From assembly GCA_001584585.1 (NCBI GenBank), contig LSYV01000030.1, positions 166,168 to 230,167 on the forward strand: 64,000 bases of DNA, given 5' to 3'. A program made the position numbers and the translations under genes. The notes below the pieces were generated by a model. That model did no database searches. It was not told the DNA's origin and saw only the letters and a program-made list of their open reading frames with translations. The DNA is from Gonium pectorale (lineage: Eukaryota > Chlorophyta > Chlorophyceae > Chlamydomonadales > Volvocaceae). Positions within the stretch are counted from its first letter, which is position 1. Every line of letters starts with the position of its first letter. Shown piece by piece: positions 1 to 13,083 of this stretch.

Positions 1-3000
1 GCCTCCCAGCCGCGCTGCACCTGCGCCGCCGCAGCCTCAGCTGCATCCACGGCGCCGGGCTGCAGCGTCCCCGCCATGGCCTGCGTGCAGCCGGGGAGGG
101 AGCTTGAAGGAAACAGTGTTTGATAGGAGAAGGCTGGACGCCAGCAGCCGGGGAGGGAGGGGAGGGGAGGTTGTTCAGTCCGTGGGCAAAAGCTGACAGA
201 TGACCGTCGAGCAGAGAATCGTTGACCCATTCATACCAGAGCGTCGAACTTGGCTTTTGGCGGCCGCGCCCGCGGGGAGCCCGCAGGGGAGGAAGGGCGT
301 TAGGGGCACGCCTCGCATTGATCGCCCGCTCTTCTGCGCCCGCCCCGTACGCCAACCCGCCTCAGACCACACTGCCTTAATGGAGCCCACCCTTCCACGC
401 CCTCGTCGCGCTCCTCCGCCGGTACCGCTCACGTTGCACGACCCTCCTCCCCCACCCACACATACCCTTCCCCCTCAACTCCCCACCCACACAACTCACA
501 TCAATAAGGACATACCCCACGCCCGCCATGAGGCTGCGCGGGGTGGGGGCAAATGCCAAAGAACGTGCTGCTGCTCCCCCCAACTTGACGCCCTGCACCT
601 CCAACGAGCCGGGCCCACGCACCTTAATTACCCCCGCCGCCACCAGGTGGCAGTGTCCCAGCTGGAACTGCAGCGAGGCGGGGAACGGACCGCGGAACAG
701 CTGCGGCGGGGGCGGCGGCGGCGGGGGAGCAGCAGGGAGGCCGGCAGGCTTGGCGCCCGGCGTGCCAGGGGCCGCGCCCGCACCCATGCCCGCGCCTGGC
801 GCGCTCAGATGCCCCTGGCCGCCGCCCTGAGTTGTGCCAAGACCGGTTGTGCCGTACAGTCCCGACGGCATCGGCGGCGACGGTGTGCCCGGCGGCAGCG
901 ATGGCGACGACGACGGCTGCCCGGCGGCGCCAGACGTCTTGGCCGCCAGCGCGGCTGCGGCTGCGGCGGCCGCCGCCGCCTTTTCCGCTGCCGGTCCGTA
1001 CGGTAGCAGGTCCAACGTGGCTTGCACTGCGCGTACGGCCACGTCTGCCGAGTCCTGCAGGGAGTCCTCCGCGGCAGCGATGGCCCGCTGCGTGCGGCGG
1101 ATATCGGCCTGGGGAGGGGGGGGAAGGGGAGGAGGCGTATGGAGGGAGGAGCAGGGAGGAGGTTCGATGGGCGAATGAGGGCGGGAGAGGCGGGAGGGGC
1201 GGCGCCGGCGCCTGCAAGCGTCTGCGGGCGGCCGGCATGCACGGCCCCCTCGGCTGCCCGGCTGGGCGGCGGCGGCGCAGTGTGGAAACCCATCCAGGAG
1301 CAGCAGCCCAGCGACCCAGCCCTAATTTTGGCGAGGACGCCCAGGTCCAGGCTCCTCCGCGGCGGCCCACCACGTGAGCCGGGACATCGCCCCCGCCCTC
1401 CACCCAACCATCACCTGCACCCCGCACGCCCGCGCTCGCGCCCCCCCCCCCGCACGGCCCCACCTCCACGGCGCGTATCTTTGCCCGGCCCTCCTCCCGC
1501 TTGGCCTCCTCTTCCTCCTCGAAGAAGAACCGCCCAGGCTGCTTGCGGGCCGCCTCCATCTCCTCCAACAGGGCAGCGTACTGCCGGGGCGGGGGAGGGG
1601 CGAAAGGCGGGGAGGACAGGAGATGAGGACGAGCATCCTAGCTGGGGGAGCAAATCCGGCAAAAACCTGGAACCACGGGAGTGGGGCCGGATGTCACTGC
1701 CGGGAGGCACGCCCTGCACCGCCCGATGCCCAGTACCTCCCGCCTTCTCGGGTCCCCCACAGCCCAACACGCACACACGTGCACACACGCAACACGTCCA
1801 CACCTCTTCCTCCTTCAGTTCCTTCTGGACGTGCAGCCGTCGCAGAGTCGCGTGGCTGCGGGGGCGGACGCGGGCAGGCGCGGGCACCGGGTCGGATGAG
1901 CGGGTGTGTGTCGGCAGCAGGGTGCGGCGAAAGACACGGCGGAGGAGGGGAGCGGAGGGGAGGGGGGCACAAGGGGCGAGTGCGGGCGGAGGTTGTCTGG
2001 GGAGGGCTGCCCGCCGTCGTGCGCTGTGTGCTGCCGAGCAGGGCGTCGACGGAGCAGCGCAGAGGCCCCCGAGCGACCTGCCGCTGGGAAGCTCAGTGCG
2101 TTGAAAAATAAATACGCATACGACGAGCGCAAGCTTAGTGCGTGTGAGGGGGTGCATCTCCGTCATCTCATCCGTGTCCCTCGTTGGCCCCGCACGCGCT
2201 GACGACCCCGCCCTGGCCCCAGCCATGCCCCGTCCCGGCCCGCACCGTTCGAGGAGGGCCTTGAACTCGGTCCGCACAAGCCGTGTGTTGCCCTGCGCCG
2301 TACAGCAGTGGGGTGGCACCAGATGTGACGGAGCGACGGGTCGGGTAGTGGTGCTGGTTGTTGGCGGTTAGCGGTGCTGAGGAGGCTGCACAAGCGACAC
2401 CCCTACCTGTCCCTCCCTCCATCCAGCCACCGGTCCTCCCCTTCTCCCTCTCCCACTCCTCCCCCCTCGCGCCCGCCCCCCTCGACTCACATGCACCACG
2501 CACAGCGCCCCCAGCAGCCCGTGCAGCGCCCCCAGCAGGTGGCTGTGTGGAGCGGCGGAGCCGCGGCCGCTGCCGCCGCCATTGCCGTCGCCGCTACTGC
2601 CGCGCCGACTGCTGCCGGTGAGCCCGCCCGCATCCGTCGCGTCGCCATCGCTTGCGTCGCCATCGGCTGCGTCAGCCCCGTTGACGTCGGCGCCGGCACC
2701 CTCGGCGCCACCGTCACCGCCGCCGCCGCCGCCACATAGCTCGTCCAACTCAACGGGCGCCAGTTTAGCGACCGCGACCGCGAGTTGGGCGATGTGCTGC
2801 AGCAAGTGCGTGCTGATGGCGGCCGGTGGGGCCTGCTTGTCCTTGTCCTTGTCCTTATCCTCGACGATACCGGGTGCTGGCGGCGGCGGTGGCAGCGCCG
2901 CCATTGCCGCCAACGCGGGCGCAGCCGTGGTGGTGAAGCTGAGGGCGCTGTTGCGCGCGGGGACGGGGCTCACGGGCGTGAAAAGGTCGGTGCCGCCATG

Positions 3001-6000
3001 GCCAGTGAAGGAGCGCTCCGAGGAGGCGGCGGTTGCGGCAGCCTCGGCGGCAGCGGCAGCAGCAGCAGCGGCGGCGGCTGCCGCAGCGGCTGCGGCAGCG
3101 GCCTCAGCGGCGGCAGCGGCCACTTCGGCGGCGGCGCGAATCTCAACCGAGCGTTGCTCCGCAGCCACTGCAGCCCAGAGCGCCGTTGCCGTCAGCTCGA
3201 TGATGTATGACAAGGAGTGGGATGCGAACTGCACGACACGCGAGCCTGGGCCCGCCGTCGGTGCATCTTCCACCGTTTCCGCCGCCGCGTCGGTCTCCGC
3301 TGCCGTTAGCGCCACTGACGCCGCGCCTGCGCTTCGCGGCCGGGTAGCGGCTGTCGCGTTCGACGGCTCCGCTACCGCCGCCGCCGACGGCTCGCCGCCG
3401 TTCGTGGTCCCCCGTGCGATGGAGCTTCGGAAGCTCTTCGCAAGCGTAGCCATGGACTTCAACCGCCCGAGGGCCCCGATAGTCGACAGGCCGGACGCCA
3501 GTTCTGCCTTGGAGGCGCCGTCGTCTCCACCGGCAGCAGTACCGGCAGCGCTGGGCTCCGCCACTTCGGCAACGTCGCCGGCGCCGGTAATGGAGACGGC
3601 GGGCGGCCGTGGCGGCGGCGGGACCACCACCACCACCCCGCCCACTGTGCGCACTCCGTCGGCGTAGCGCGCGACCAGCGCCTCGAGCACCGGCGGCAGC
3701 AGCGACGCCAGGGACGCCGCCACCTGCCCCGCGTTCTCCATCACCGGGTCCTTCTTCCTGGGCGCCGGCGCCGCCGCCGCTGCCGCCGCCGGCAGCAGGC
3801 TGCGCCGCACTGGCTTCTCCTGCGCCGGAGCCGGCGCCTCCTCCGGCGGCGGCGGTGGCGGCAGCGGCGGTGCCGCCGTCGCGAGCATGTCCAGGCCTGT
3901 CGTGTGGTCGGTCCCGACGTCGCGCGCGTACGCCGCCAGGCAGCTGACGGCGGCACACACGACGCCATCCGTCGGCGAGCACAGCAACGGCGCGAGCGCT
4001 GCCACGCCGCCGGCGGCGGCGAAGGCTCTCCGCACGCCCCTCTCGCGTCCGAGCATGGCGTACAGTGCCTCCGCCGCCATCACCTGGCGCATACGCAAGG
4101 GAACAAGGGTTCAGGCCGACAGGCAAGTGAGCAGGCGAGCAGGCGGGTGATGCACGCACGCTAGAGGGAAGCCAGCGCAAACAGGCGACCCAACCGGCGC
4201 GGCACGAGACCCACTGGCCCCATGGACCACGGGGCACCTGGTGCAGGCGGACGTCATCCTCGGGCGGCGTAGGCTCCAGCGTCGGGTACGGGTCCGACGG
4301 CGGCGGCGGGATCCCAGCCGCGTCCACCTCTTCCGCCTTGGCCGCCTCCACAGCCAGCGCCTGCAGCGCCTCCTCTGCCGCCTCAGCGATTGCGACGTCT
4401 AGCGGCTTGGTCGCCGGCGGCGCCGGCGGCGGCGGATTGCGCTTCAGGATCGCGACGAGCTCGGGGTCGTCCGCCGCCAGCGCCGCCGCCTCCGCCGCCA
4501 GCTCTGCTTCCAGCGCCGCCGCCGCCAGAGCCTCCGCCAGCTCCCGCTCTGCTCGCTCGCGGGCCTCTCGCTCCGCGCGCTCCTTGCGCGCCGCACGCTC
4601 GCGCCGCCGCCGCTCCCGCCGCTCCGCCAGCGCTTCGTCGGCCGCAGCCGTCCGCTCCTGGCGGCGCGTCCACGCGGCCACGTCCAGCTCGTGCTGCATG
4701 TCGTGCAGGGAGGGGAAGTCCGCGCCGGCGGCCGCCAGCAGGAAGTCCAGCTTGGGACACACCGCCAGACAGGCGGCGCGGGCGCGGGTGTCCACGCCCA
4801 GCACGCCCAGTGCGCCCAGGCAGTTGTACGCCAGGCGGTTGGCGGTCTCCAGGGAGACCTGCCCCGGCGGCGCCGCGTAGCAGTCGGCCAGGCAGATGGG
4901 GGTGCCGTCGGGGAGCAGCACCCTACGTGGGCAAAAGGGGGGGGGGGCGGGCGAGTCAGTCCACCGGACAAACGGGTGGTTGGGGCGGATGAGGTGGTGG
5001 TGGCGCTCCGGTGGGCGGGTGGGTGGGCGGAGCTGACAAGGCGGTTTGGAGAGCCGTCGGTGCGGTCTCAGCGGCTTGCGATGAGCGGCTGGGTGACGTG
5101 ATGGGGCAGCCAAGTGGCCGGCTGGGTGCAGGTGCGCACGCAGCGAGGCGTACTGATAGGTCGCATGGGGTGCTACCACCCTCTTCATTGCCCCTTGCCC
5201 GTAAGTCCCTGGCGCCGCACCAGCGATGCGTCTCTGTCTCTTGACCCGCCCCACCTCGCTGCCTCATCCGCCGCCGCGTCCGCCGCTGCGATGGCCGCCT
5301 CCAGGTCGGTTCCGAACGCGCTCTTGGCCTCCGCAGCCTTCTCAAGGTCCTCAGTCGTCGCCGCTCGCTCTGCCAGCTGAGCCAGTGCCTCCGCCGTCGC
5401 ACGCGCCTTGTCCGCCGTCGCTGCCGCCGCGACCGCCACGCCGCGCTCCAGTGCCGCCGCCCGCCACTCGCCCGCGCGCCGGAGCGCTGCCACCAACTCT
5501 GGCACCACGCCCGCGCCCACCAGCGCCGCCCGTTGACCGCCGTACAGCGTCAACGCCCATGCGGAGGCGGCAGCGGATTCCAGGATCTCAGCCAGCATGG
5601 CCGGCTCGTCCGCTGGCGCGTGGCGCTCCCAGCGCAGCGCCGTCAGCAGCCCCTCCTCCAAGACCTCCAGTGGCAAGCGGCTGCCGTGCCAGCGGTCGGT
5701 CGCCAGCTCCCGCAGCCCAGCCAGGCCCTCACTGACCAGCTTGGCGGCGGCGGCGGCGGGCGCCGACGGCGAGGGCACCACCCGCAGTTTAGCGAGCAGG
5801 CGCTTGGCGGCGGCCGCCAGCATGGGCGGGCCGGGACGCGGGTGGGACGACCACCAGGCGGCCAGGTCCTAGGGAGCAGCGAGGCCCAGGGTGCGGTGCA
5901 TAACCGAGCGGGGGAGGGTCAGGTCGCGTCAGGGAAGCGGTCCAGCTCGCCATCATACCTCAACCCAATACCCCTCTGCATCCTAGCCCCATGGCGCCCT

Positions 6001-7389
6001 CACCTTCAATGCCCATCGCCGTCAGCCAGCCCGCTTCCATCGGCCCCTAATGCGCGGCTTCTAACCCTGACGCCTGCACCGTCACACTTTCTGCTCCAAC
6101 ACTCCCCCGCCTGTCCTTTCTTGCCGCCCCTCTGACCCCTCCCCGCCCGCAGCAGCGGCCCGCACCTGCTGGCCCCGGATGGGCGTCCGCGCCACGCGGC
6201 CCAGCATAATGCCATACACGTCCGCCCCCTCGGCTAGGTCCTCGGGCGCCAGGCAGGCCACCGGGCAGCCGTCGTCCGCGGGGTGGCTCAGCAGCGCGGC
6301 CTCCTTGCTCTGCCACTCCTGTACGGCGGAGGCGGCAAGAGCAGGGGAGGGAGCAGGGGCGGGGCGGCGGGCGGTTGTGAGCCCAGCAGGCCGGCGCACG
6401 AGCAGGAGCCATCGGCGCCCCGGTGACACCCGTTCCTCGCACACATCGGCCGGTCCCGCAGAGCTGCGTGGGACATCTGGAGGCATCGCCCACTCCAGTC
6501 AGGACCATTCCGAAGCTCGCCCCGACTTGGTGGCATACGCCACAGCCCCAGCTTTGCCCCTGGCCATGCCTCCGAGACCCTAAGCCCGTCGGCGCTCCAG
6601 CCCCAGCCCCAGGCTCCATGCATCCCGCTCCAGCGCTTGCCTGCGTGATCTCGATGTGTCCGCCCCCGTCGGGCCCCAGGTGCGGCGTACGCTCCTCACG
6701 GACCAGCTTCCATCGCTCATCCTCGCCGCCTGGGGTGGGGTTGGGCGGGGCCGCGGCAAGGCGCGGCGGGGGCGGCGGCATCAAGCCGAGTCAGGGGGCA
6801 GAGGCCGAGGCGTCACACGGACCGCATGCGAGCCTGGGCACATCGCGGCGACACACGGATTCGCATACAAGCCGCTGCCGTCCTTGCGGGAGCCGTCCAA
6901 GGCACGACCTCTCAGTCTCGGCGCCCCATGAGCCGCTGCCCCCGACACCAAGACCCACCCAGGACAGTGTCGGACACCAGCTCGTGCAGCGACGTGTAGT
7001 CGCATCCAAGAGGAATCTCGAGCTCGCACGCCTGGAGGGGAATGCGGGGCAAGAGGCGGCGCGGGGCGGGGCAGTGTGGGGGCCTAGTGAGCGGGTTGGG
7101 GCGGCCGCGTGTCCCCGGCGTCGTATGGGCAGGGCCACTACATATGCCTATGGGGACTGAGAGGGAAGCTGGCATGTTTGCACATGGGTCCGACGAGCTT
7201 GTGCAGGCCTAGGGACGAGTTTGTTGGCCCTGCCGGACGGGCGGGGCGCGGCGCCATCGGCTACGCGGGATACGCTGCGGAGCAGAGCTCTCCCCACCCA
7301 ACGCCACTACCCCGCACCTTAGGTGCCGCATCTTCCTCCTTGACGTGCAACTTCAGGCGAACCGTTCGCGGTCCCCGGCTGGCCTCCAT
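1..7389 (-). CDS. Large armadillo-like Ala-rich protein, 3' end beyond window
   Basis: I do not recognise a named family. Hand-built exons, in transcript order: 7389-7318, 7031-6959, 6729-6641, 6318-6166, 5868-5255, 4922-4238, 4083-2491, 2292-2246, 1855-1804, 1580-1464, 1108-623 and 80-1 (continuing). Phases close throughout, giving about 1,353 residues with no stop yet. The start is the ATG at 7389 (MEASRGPRTVRLKL). Helical Leu/Ala segments such as GAGVVPELVAALR, AYNCLGALGVLGV and GGVAALAPLLCSP look like armadillo repeats. The 5' part is charged and non-repetitive (about residues 1-100). A Lys/Glu/Arg-rich coiled-coil-like stretch lies in the 4922-4238 exon, and the 4083-2491 exon carries a long polyalanine tract near 3040-3120. 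One intron (6640-6319) has a GC donor. A scaffold role is only inference from the fold; the exon structure is well supported, the function is not. Confidence 0.72.
2089..2142 (+). repeat. Diverged copy of 27-bp dispersed element with flanking direct repeats
   Basis: The core at 2101-2128 ends in ACGCATACGACGAGC, as in three exact copies elsewhere in the window, but its A-rich half has diverged. The 12 bases at 2089-2100 and 2131-2142 (AAGCTCAGTGCG and AAGCTTAGTGCG) match at 11 of 12 positions and bracket the core like a target-site duplication. It lies in an intron of the armadillo-like gene. Confidence 0.7.
3040..3120. repeat. GC-rich triplet repeat encoding polyalanine
   Basis: An imperfect GCN/NGC triplet tract inside the 4083-2491 exon of the minus-strand armadillo-like gene. 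It encodes a run of roughly 35 residues that is nearly all alanine with a few Glu. It stays in frame with the gene. Such tracts are common in GC-rich volvocine proteins. Confidence 0.7.
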
Positions 7390-8396
7390 TCGTATGAAGT
7401 CGAGCGCAGCAGCGTTCCGTATCACAGCCTCATGTCCCGATTCCTTCCGTCACTGCTGCCACGCCCTTAACAACTGTGTTCGCCACCCGCAAGGCAGGAT
7501 GCAAGGGTCGTTAATGCGGCCGACTTATCCTGCATGTAAACGAAGTCGAACCGATATGTTCACAGGGACTCTATCCCGCCAGGGCTGCTCCGACTGACTC
7601 TAAGAGTCGGTTTGCCAGGTCGAGCTTTTGCCCGGGCGTTTACCGCCACCAAACCTAGAAATATAATACTCAGCGCACGCGCCTGCAGCTTGGCATGTGG
7701 TGCGATATGCCAATACCGTACGCGACATGTTATATGTTGCTCCGCCCCCGTTGCAGTGTCTAATGTATAAACAGAGGTAATTGAAAACATAGAGGACTTT
7801 TGGGGGCACGTTTTGGTGAACCCACCTTCATGGCTTCAACCACCAGGCGTGGGCAAGCCCCCTCCCCTTCGTCAATTCCAGATATATGAGCCCACATAGC
7901 CAGAGCGCATGACTCCAAATTTTACAAACGGGCGTCGCCCAGCTGCATGCCTAGGTCAACCTGCCCAGCCTGCCACGATAGCCCAGGCTGGGCTCGCTTC
8001 TCAGCAAGGTGACGCACAATGCGCTGGTGTACCGCGACTGGTGCCCCTTTTGTGTACTGTGGGTGCGAGCTTGCCCAAACCGTCCCAAACCGGGAGGGCC
8101 TGTCTGCTCGTCCCCGTCGCCCGCCCATGCCATATACCCAGCGCCCTACTTACAACATCGCATCGCACGCTCAGATGTGTATGCCCGTAGAGGTAGCCTT
8201 CCCTGTATCGGTTTCGCCCTGTTTCGGCGACCCGCGGGGCTCCCGCGTACTTTACGGTTCCAGGATCCACGATCACGTGGGACCCTCGGGCAGGGAACTT
8301 AACGCGGCAAACCTACGCATAAGTTACTGTAAACTTAGGCTTAGCTCGCTAGCTGAGACGCCAAGTTGTTCTGTCGGCGACATTGCGCAAGGTCGA
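7390..8396. other. Divergent intergenic region, about 1.0 kb
   Basis: This lies between the start codons of the minus-strand armadillo-like gene and the plus-strand sphingomyelinase gene, so it must hold both promoters and 5' UTRs. I see no convincing ORF, no repeat and no clear TATA box placed properly for either start. The stretch 7500-7900 is less GC-rich than the flanks. Confidence 0.5.
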
Positions 8397-11300
8397 ATGG
8401 CCCCACTGCAAGTGCTCACGTTGAATTGCTGGGGCTTGTGGCTCGTATCTAAGAAGCGATTTGGCCGCATACTCCATCTCGCTGAATTCCTTGCGAACGA
8501 TACGAAGCACAAGCATGAGCTGGTAGGCGGTTTGCAAGGTCATGAGGGGCCAGTTGAGGCAACATTCTCAGCTTGATTCAACAAGGACTTCCAGGAATGA
8601 CCCTTCGGGCTATCGGCCTGTGCGGCTGTCCATCAGCATGCGCCGCTTACCGTGCTCTCGCACCCCCTCCCCCGCTCTCGCTCTCGCCCTCTCCCCCTTC
8701 TCATCGCTGCTGTCCTTCAGGACGTGGTGCTGCTCCAGGAGGTGTGGGTAGACGCCGACGTGCGGGTGCTCGTGACGGCGGCCCGGGAGGGCGGGCTAAC
8801 GCACGCCATGCACTTCCGCTCCGGCGTCTTCGGCAGCGGCCTCCTGACGCTGTCACGGTGAGGGGCAGGGCGCACAGCACGGGGAGGGGCCGCACCACTT
8901 AGGTTGCTGCACCTGTCAGTGCGCTCATTTGAACGTCCCTGCATTCAGTTGGATTCCGGCATTGCTGTCGAGGTTTGCACGCGGGCCGGGGCTGGGTGTC
9001 TGGATGGCTTGGCCTATCCGGCTTCGTACATACTCCTACATGAGACGTTCCGCACCTGTGTGTCCCATGGTCGCTCGATCCCGCATCACACACGCTGCAT
9101 ACGCACCGGCAGGTCCGTCCAACGGCCTAGGCCTCGGTCCTGGAGTCCTTGGGGGGGGGTGCGCCACCTAGAAGTATCTATTCCTGGACGTCACTCCCTG
9201 CAATGTCCCTCGGCCCTCAGGCACCCGATCACGGAGGCCGCGTTTCACCAGTACACCTGCGCTGGTAGGGCGAGCGGGAGCGGGCCGGGTCCAGGGGGTG
9301 ACGTGGACTGGCGTGGTTGGGCGCGGAAGGTCCCCATACATGCGCCCGGACCGACTCCCCGTCGCTGGCACGGCCACATCGTTTGGCTCGCCTCGCCGAC
9401 CACGACACCTCCGTTTTGCTGTCCCCCGCAGGTGACCCCGCCTCAATTCACTGCGGAGACTACCTGGCCGCCAAAGGTGGGCGCGCGGGCGGGTGGAAGG
9501 GCAATGGCGGGCAAAGTCTGGGCGAACCAAGCCTAAGTGCAGGAGCCTAAGGGTGGAACAGGGCAGGCGTGGCAGTCTGGCATACCAGACCTTTTGGTTG
9601 AAGCTTTGAAAGCATATTCCTTCTTGTCCTGCGAAGACGGTGCACCTCTTGTCACGTTTAGGCTAGGATGTTAACCCACGATGTTAACCCTCCTCCCAAC
9701 CCCGGTCAGGCGTTGGATGGACCCGGCTGTCCACCCCATCGGGCCCGCTCGACGTCTTCAACACCCACCTGCACGCAAACTACTCACACAAGTACGACAA
9801 GCCGCAGGGGCAGGGGCCGCAGGGCGCTGCCGAGGAGGGTGTGCCGCCCCCAGCCGTGGACGACTTCGCGGCTTTCCGCATGGCGCAGGTGGCGTGGGGC
9901 GGGATGGCGTCACACGCATAGGTGCACCGGAGATGGGTGGTGGCGGTGGGCGACCTGTAGGCAGCGCCAGCGGCGCGCGTGCGGCTGCATCGGCTGCGTT
10001 GGCAGCGGCTGCGCAGAGCTGATGGGTGTGGGCGCCGGGCGGGCGCGCCGCGTGAGGACCCACCACGCCGGCAGCCGGTCCCGGCAATACGATAGTTTGA
10101 AAGACGGATCAGTTGAGCGCCGGGGAGCGCCAAGCAGGGACGGAACCCCCGTCGACGAACTCAGCATACGGCATGGCTCCGCAGGGAGCGGGTGGGCCCC
10201 GGCGTGTGGGGCCTCAGGCAGGGCCCGCGAGGAGGATGGGGAGGAGCACACAGTGCCGCCGTGCACGCCTCTTGTCATAGTACTTGAGGGGTCTTGGTGC
10301 TTGTCGGCCCTACCTACGTGGGAGGGCGTTCAGCAGCTCGGGGGCGCGAGCTGTGCATGGCCGCAACACGGCGCCGCTGCTAGCCGGCGCCGCAGGCAGG
10401 CGGCTGGGGCTTAGGCGCGGCCGTGTGCGGCAGGGGTGCGCCGCGTGGCGGCTGCAGCGCCTGCAACCATGTATATGACGGGTGGGGGATGCTTGTGTTG
10501 AATGCGGGAGGAACGCTGACTTGTGATGCCCCGCGCGTTCGGGGGGCCGAGGCTCCTTCGCATCCTCGGGTCGTCCTCCTGCCCTATGCCGTTACCCGAA
10601 TCCCCTCGCTACATGCCGCCCTCCCGCGGGGATGTTCTGCGGGCCCTCTGCTACGATTGCTGAACTGACCCCCTTCTTGGGAATGCTCTGACAGTCTCCG
10701 ACCCCATGTGCCGCCGCCACTCCCTGGGCCCTAACCCTCACCCGCAGGTGCTGGAGCTGGCGCGCTTCGTCAACTCGGTGTCGGGCCGGGGCGGCTCGCT
10801 GGGCGCGGTGCTCGGAGGGGACCTGAACGCGGCGCCCCACACGCTGGAGGCGGCGGTACTGAGGGTGGGTCGGGGGGTGGGGGCGCGCTGGCGTAGCATC
10901 GGGGCTGATGTGAGTGTTTCAGGGCGGGGACATCGGGAACCCTGCATTCCTGGAGAGGCCGCGCAAAGACCCCTGTTTGCGACACGGGGCTGAGGAGAGC
11001 AGGACGGCTGAGGGCATGGAGAAGCGGCAATGTTTGCTGTCGCTCCGCTCGCCTGGAGAGGAAACTGCCTTCCCCCGCTGCCTGCGCAGCTTGCGACATA
11101 CTAAGTGTATTCCTCGCCACCACCCATCTCCCCCCGCAACATGCTCGCCCAGTCCCTGCTGCCCCAGCTCCGCGACTCGTGGCTGGAGGGCCGTGAGGGC
11201 TCGTCGGGCGACCCGGGCCACACGTGCAAGGCGGCGGACAACAGCTTCCAGCCGCGGAGGCAGGTGCCCGAGCGGATAGACTACGTGCTCACCAGCCTCA

Positions 11301-12495
11301 AAGTGTCGGGCTGCCAGCTGGCGCTTAAGGTCGGGACGGGGGCGGGTCGGGGGCAATATACGGTGTGCAGGTTGTGGCATGTGTGGGCGGGTGCGTGTGC
11401 GGCAGGAATATGGCCCGGCCGGACCCTTGTCCGGACGAGCGACAAGTCCGTGGTGGCCGCTCGGCGGACGGGCAGCACTCAACGGCATGCGGGCGGCTAT
11501 GTTGATCTGCAGCACGCCGCGCCCCACCCGACGTCCCATCGGTGTCTCATTTCAACGTTCGCGGCTGGTTACATGTAAAGCGATGCACTTCAGAGCTGCG
11601 TCTCATGGAAAGGCCACCTATGCTCATTGAACCCCCAAACCCCTGCCGCCGCCTCACTCGGCCTGCAGCGCACTCCCGATGGCTACTCGTTCTCCGACCA
11701 CTTCGCCGTGCACACCCGCCTCACGCTGCCAGACGCGCCGCTGCCGCCGCCGCCCGCGTCGGCGTCGTCGCCCCTGACGGCTCCCGCCTCCGACGGCAAC
11801 CCCTCCCGCCGCGCCGCGCTGCTGTCGTCAGCGCACGGCGTTGTGGCCGAGGGCGCCAAGCGGGCTGTGCAGGCGTCAGCGGGACACATCAGCTTCGCGC
11901 TCATCATGATCATGCAGGTGGGGGGTGCGGGGCGTGGTGGGTGCCGTAGCGAGCGAGCCGCAGGAGCGCCAGGGCGGCCCAGCATCGGGCGGCCAATGGG
12001 TGCTTCCAGGCCATTGGGCCAGGGGAGGCCATGGGCGACTCAGGACCTCGCGCTACTGTAGTTTGTGGGCAAGAGCATCGCCCGTGCGCGCTCCCGACTC
12101 CATCCCGCCCCACCCGCGGGAGCTGCTTCCCCTGCCGCCCTCGCTCAACACCTCCGCCCCACCCTGTCCTACCCTGCCCTGCCCTCCCCTGCTGCCGCGC
12201 CACATCCCCGCAGGCCGCCTTCATGTGCGTGTTCGAGCCCGTCATGACGACCATGGGCCACACCATCAACCCCATCATGCGCCTGCTCATACCCGCGGCC
12301 GCCGCGCTGCTGGCGCTGGGGGCGGGCCTGATGGCGCTGGTGGGCTTCGTGGCGGACGCGGGGCAGGCGCGGAGCCTGCAGCAGGCGCAGCAGCAGCTGG
12401 CGGTCGCGCTGGAGGGGGCGAGGGGGGCGGAGGCGGCGGGCGGTGGGGGTGCAGGAACTGCCGGGAGCAAGGGCACGGCGTCAAAGCGGCGGTGA
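8397..12495 (+). CDS. Neutral sphingomyelinase / inositol-phosphosphingolipid phospholipase C
   Basis: Exons: 8397-8522, 8721-8857, 9221-9264, 9432-9476, 9710-9888, 10748-10864, 11153-11329, 11669-11917, 12214-12495; 451 residues, all phases closing. The catalytic fold is the Mg-dependent endonuclease/exonuclease/phosphatase (EEP) type. Visible motifs in order are LNCWGLW (about residues 9-15, metal/substrate Asn), VVLLQEVW (about 44-51, metal-binding Glu), FNTHLHANY, GGDLNAAPH and SDHFAV (catalytic His). The family cleaves the phosphodiester of sphingomyelin or inositol-phosphoceramide to release ceramide. A hydrophobic stretch near residues 380-402 (AAAALLALGAGLMALVG) and an adjacent weaker one match the C-terminal membrane anchor of SMPD2/ISC1-type enzymes, so the catalytic domain should sit on an internal membrane facing the cytosol. 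The start gives a methionine directly before the first EEP strand, as in homologues. Algae may use inositol-phosphoceramide rather than sphingomyelin; that is inference. Confidence 0.9.
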
Positions 12496-13078
12496 GCGAT
12501 GTGGCCGCAGGCACTCTCCCAGATGTTGAGCGGCCGCGTTGAGGGGTGTGGGGGGTACACTTAACGGGAGCTGTGCGAGGAGCTTAGAGGAGCAAGGGGA
12601 AGAAAAGCACGATGACGGTGCTCATCATCACATACGACGGGCTATCGGCAAATCGGGTGTCGATCGGCACGCATCCCGCGGCGTGCTGGGCCGGCATGAA
12701 GCCTGGGGGAGGGCGTGAACCCCTCAAGATGGGACGGGTGTTGCGTAAAAGGGTGTGCCCAAGACTTGTAGGTGTCCATTTCAGGCTTGCAGGCAGGGCG
12801 CGGCTGAGTGTGCAACTGGCAAGCGGCGGGCGGCGGGTACCCGTGGGTAACGTGATAGCTTGGATGCACACAGAGTTCACAGGCATTTACAGGGCCTACG
12901 TGCAGAGCCATGCTGGCTGCAAGAGGGTTTTGGTACACGCGTGCAAGGACACGTTCGGGCCTGGGTCGGTGCGTCTCGGGTGCAGGCGTCGTGTCCGCCG
13001 GTACCGCCGCAGGGTCTGGAAACACCCCGCCCCCAGCGGCCGACTAGCACCGTACCCTAGCGCTGATGACCGCTTATC

Positions 13079-13083
13079 TGTAA
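13079..13083 (+). terminator. Candidate poly(A) signal TGTAA for sphingomyelinase gene
   Basis: TGTAA is the usual poly(A) signal of volvocine algae. I saw no earlier TGTAA after the stop at 12495, so the 3' UTR would be about 590 bases. Confidence 0.4.

Noticed and set aside
3143..5254. Minus-strand open frame of 703 codons
   Set aside because: It reads through two introns and, below 4238, is in the wrong frame for the armadillo-like exon at 4083-2491. Only the part 4922-4238 is real coding sequence.
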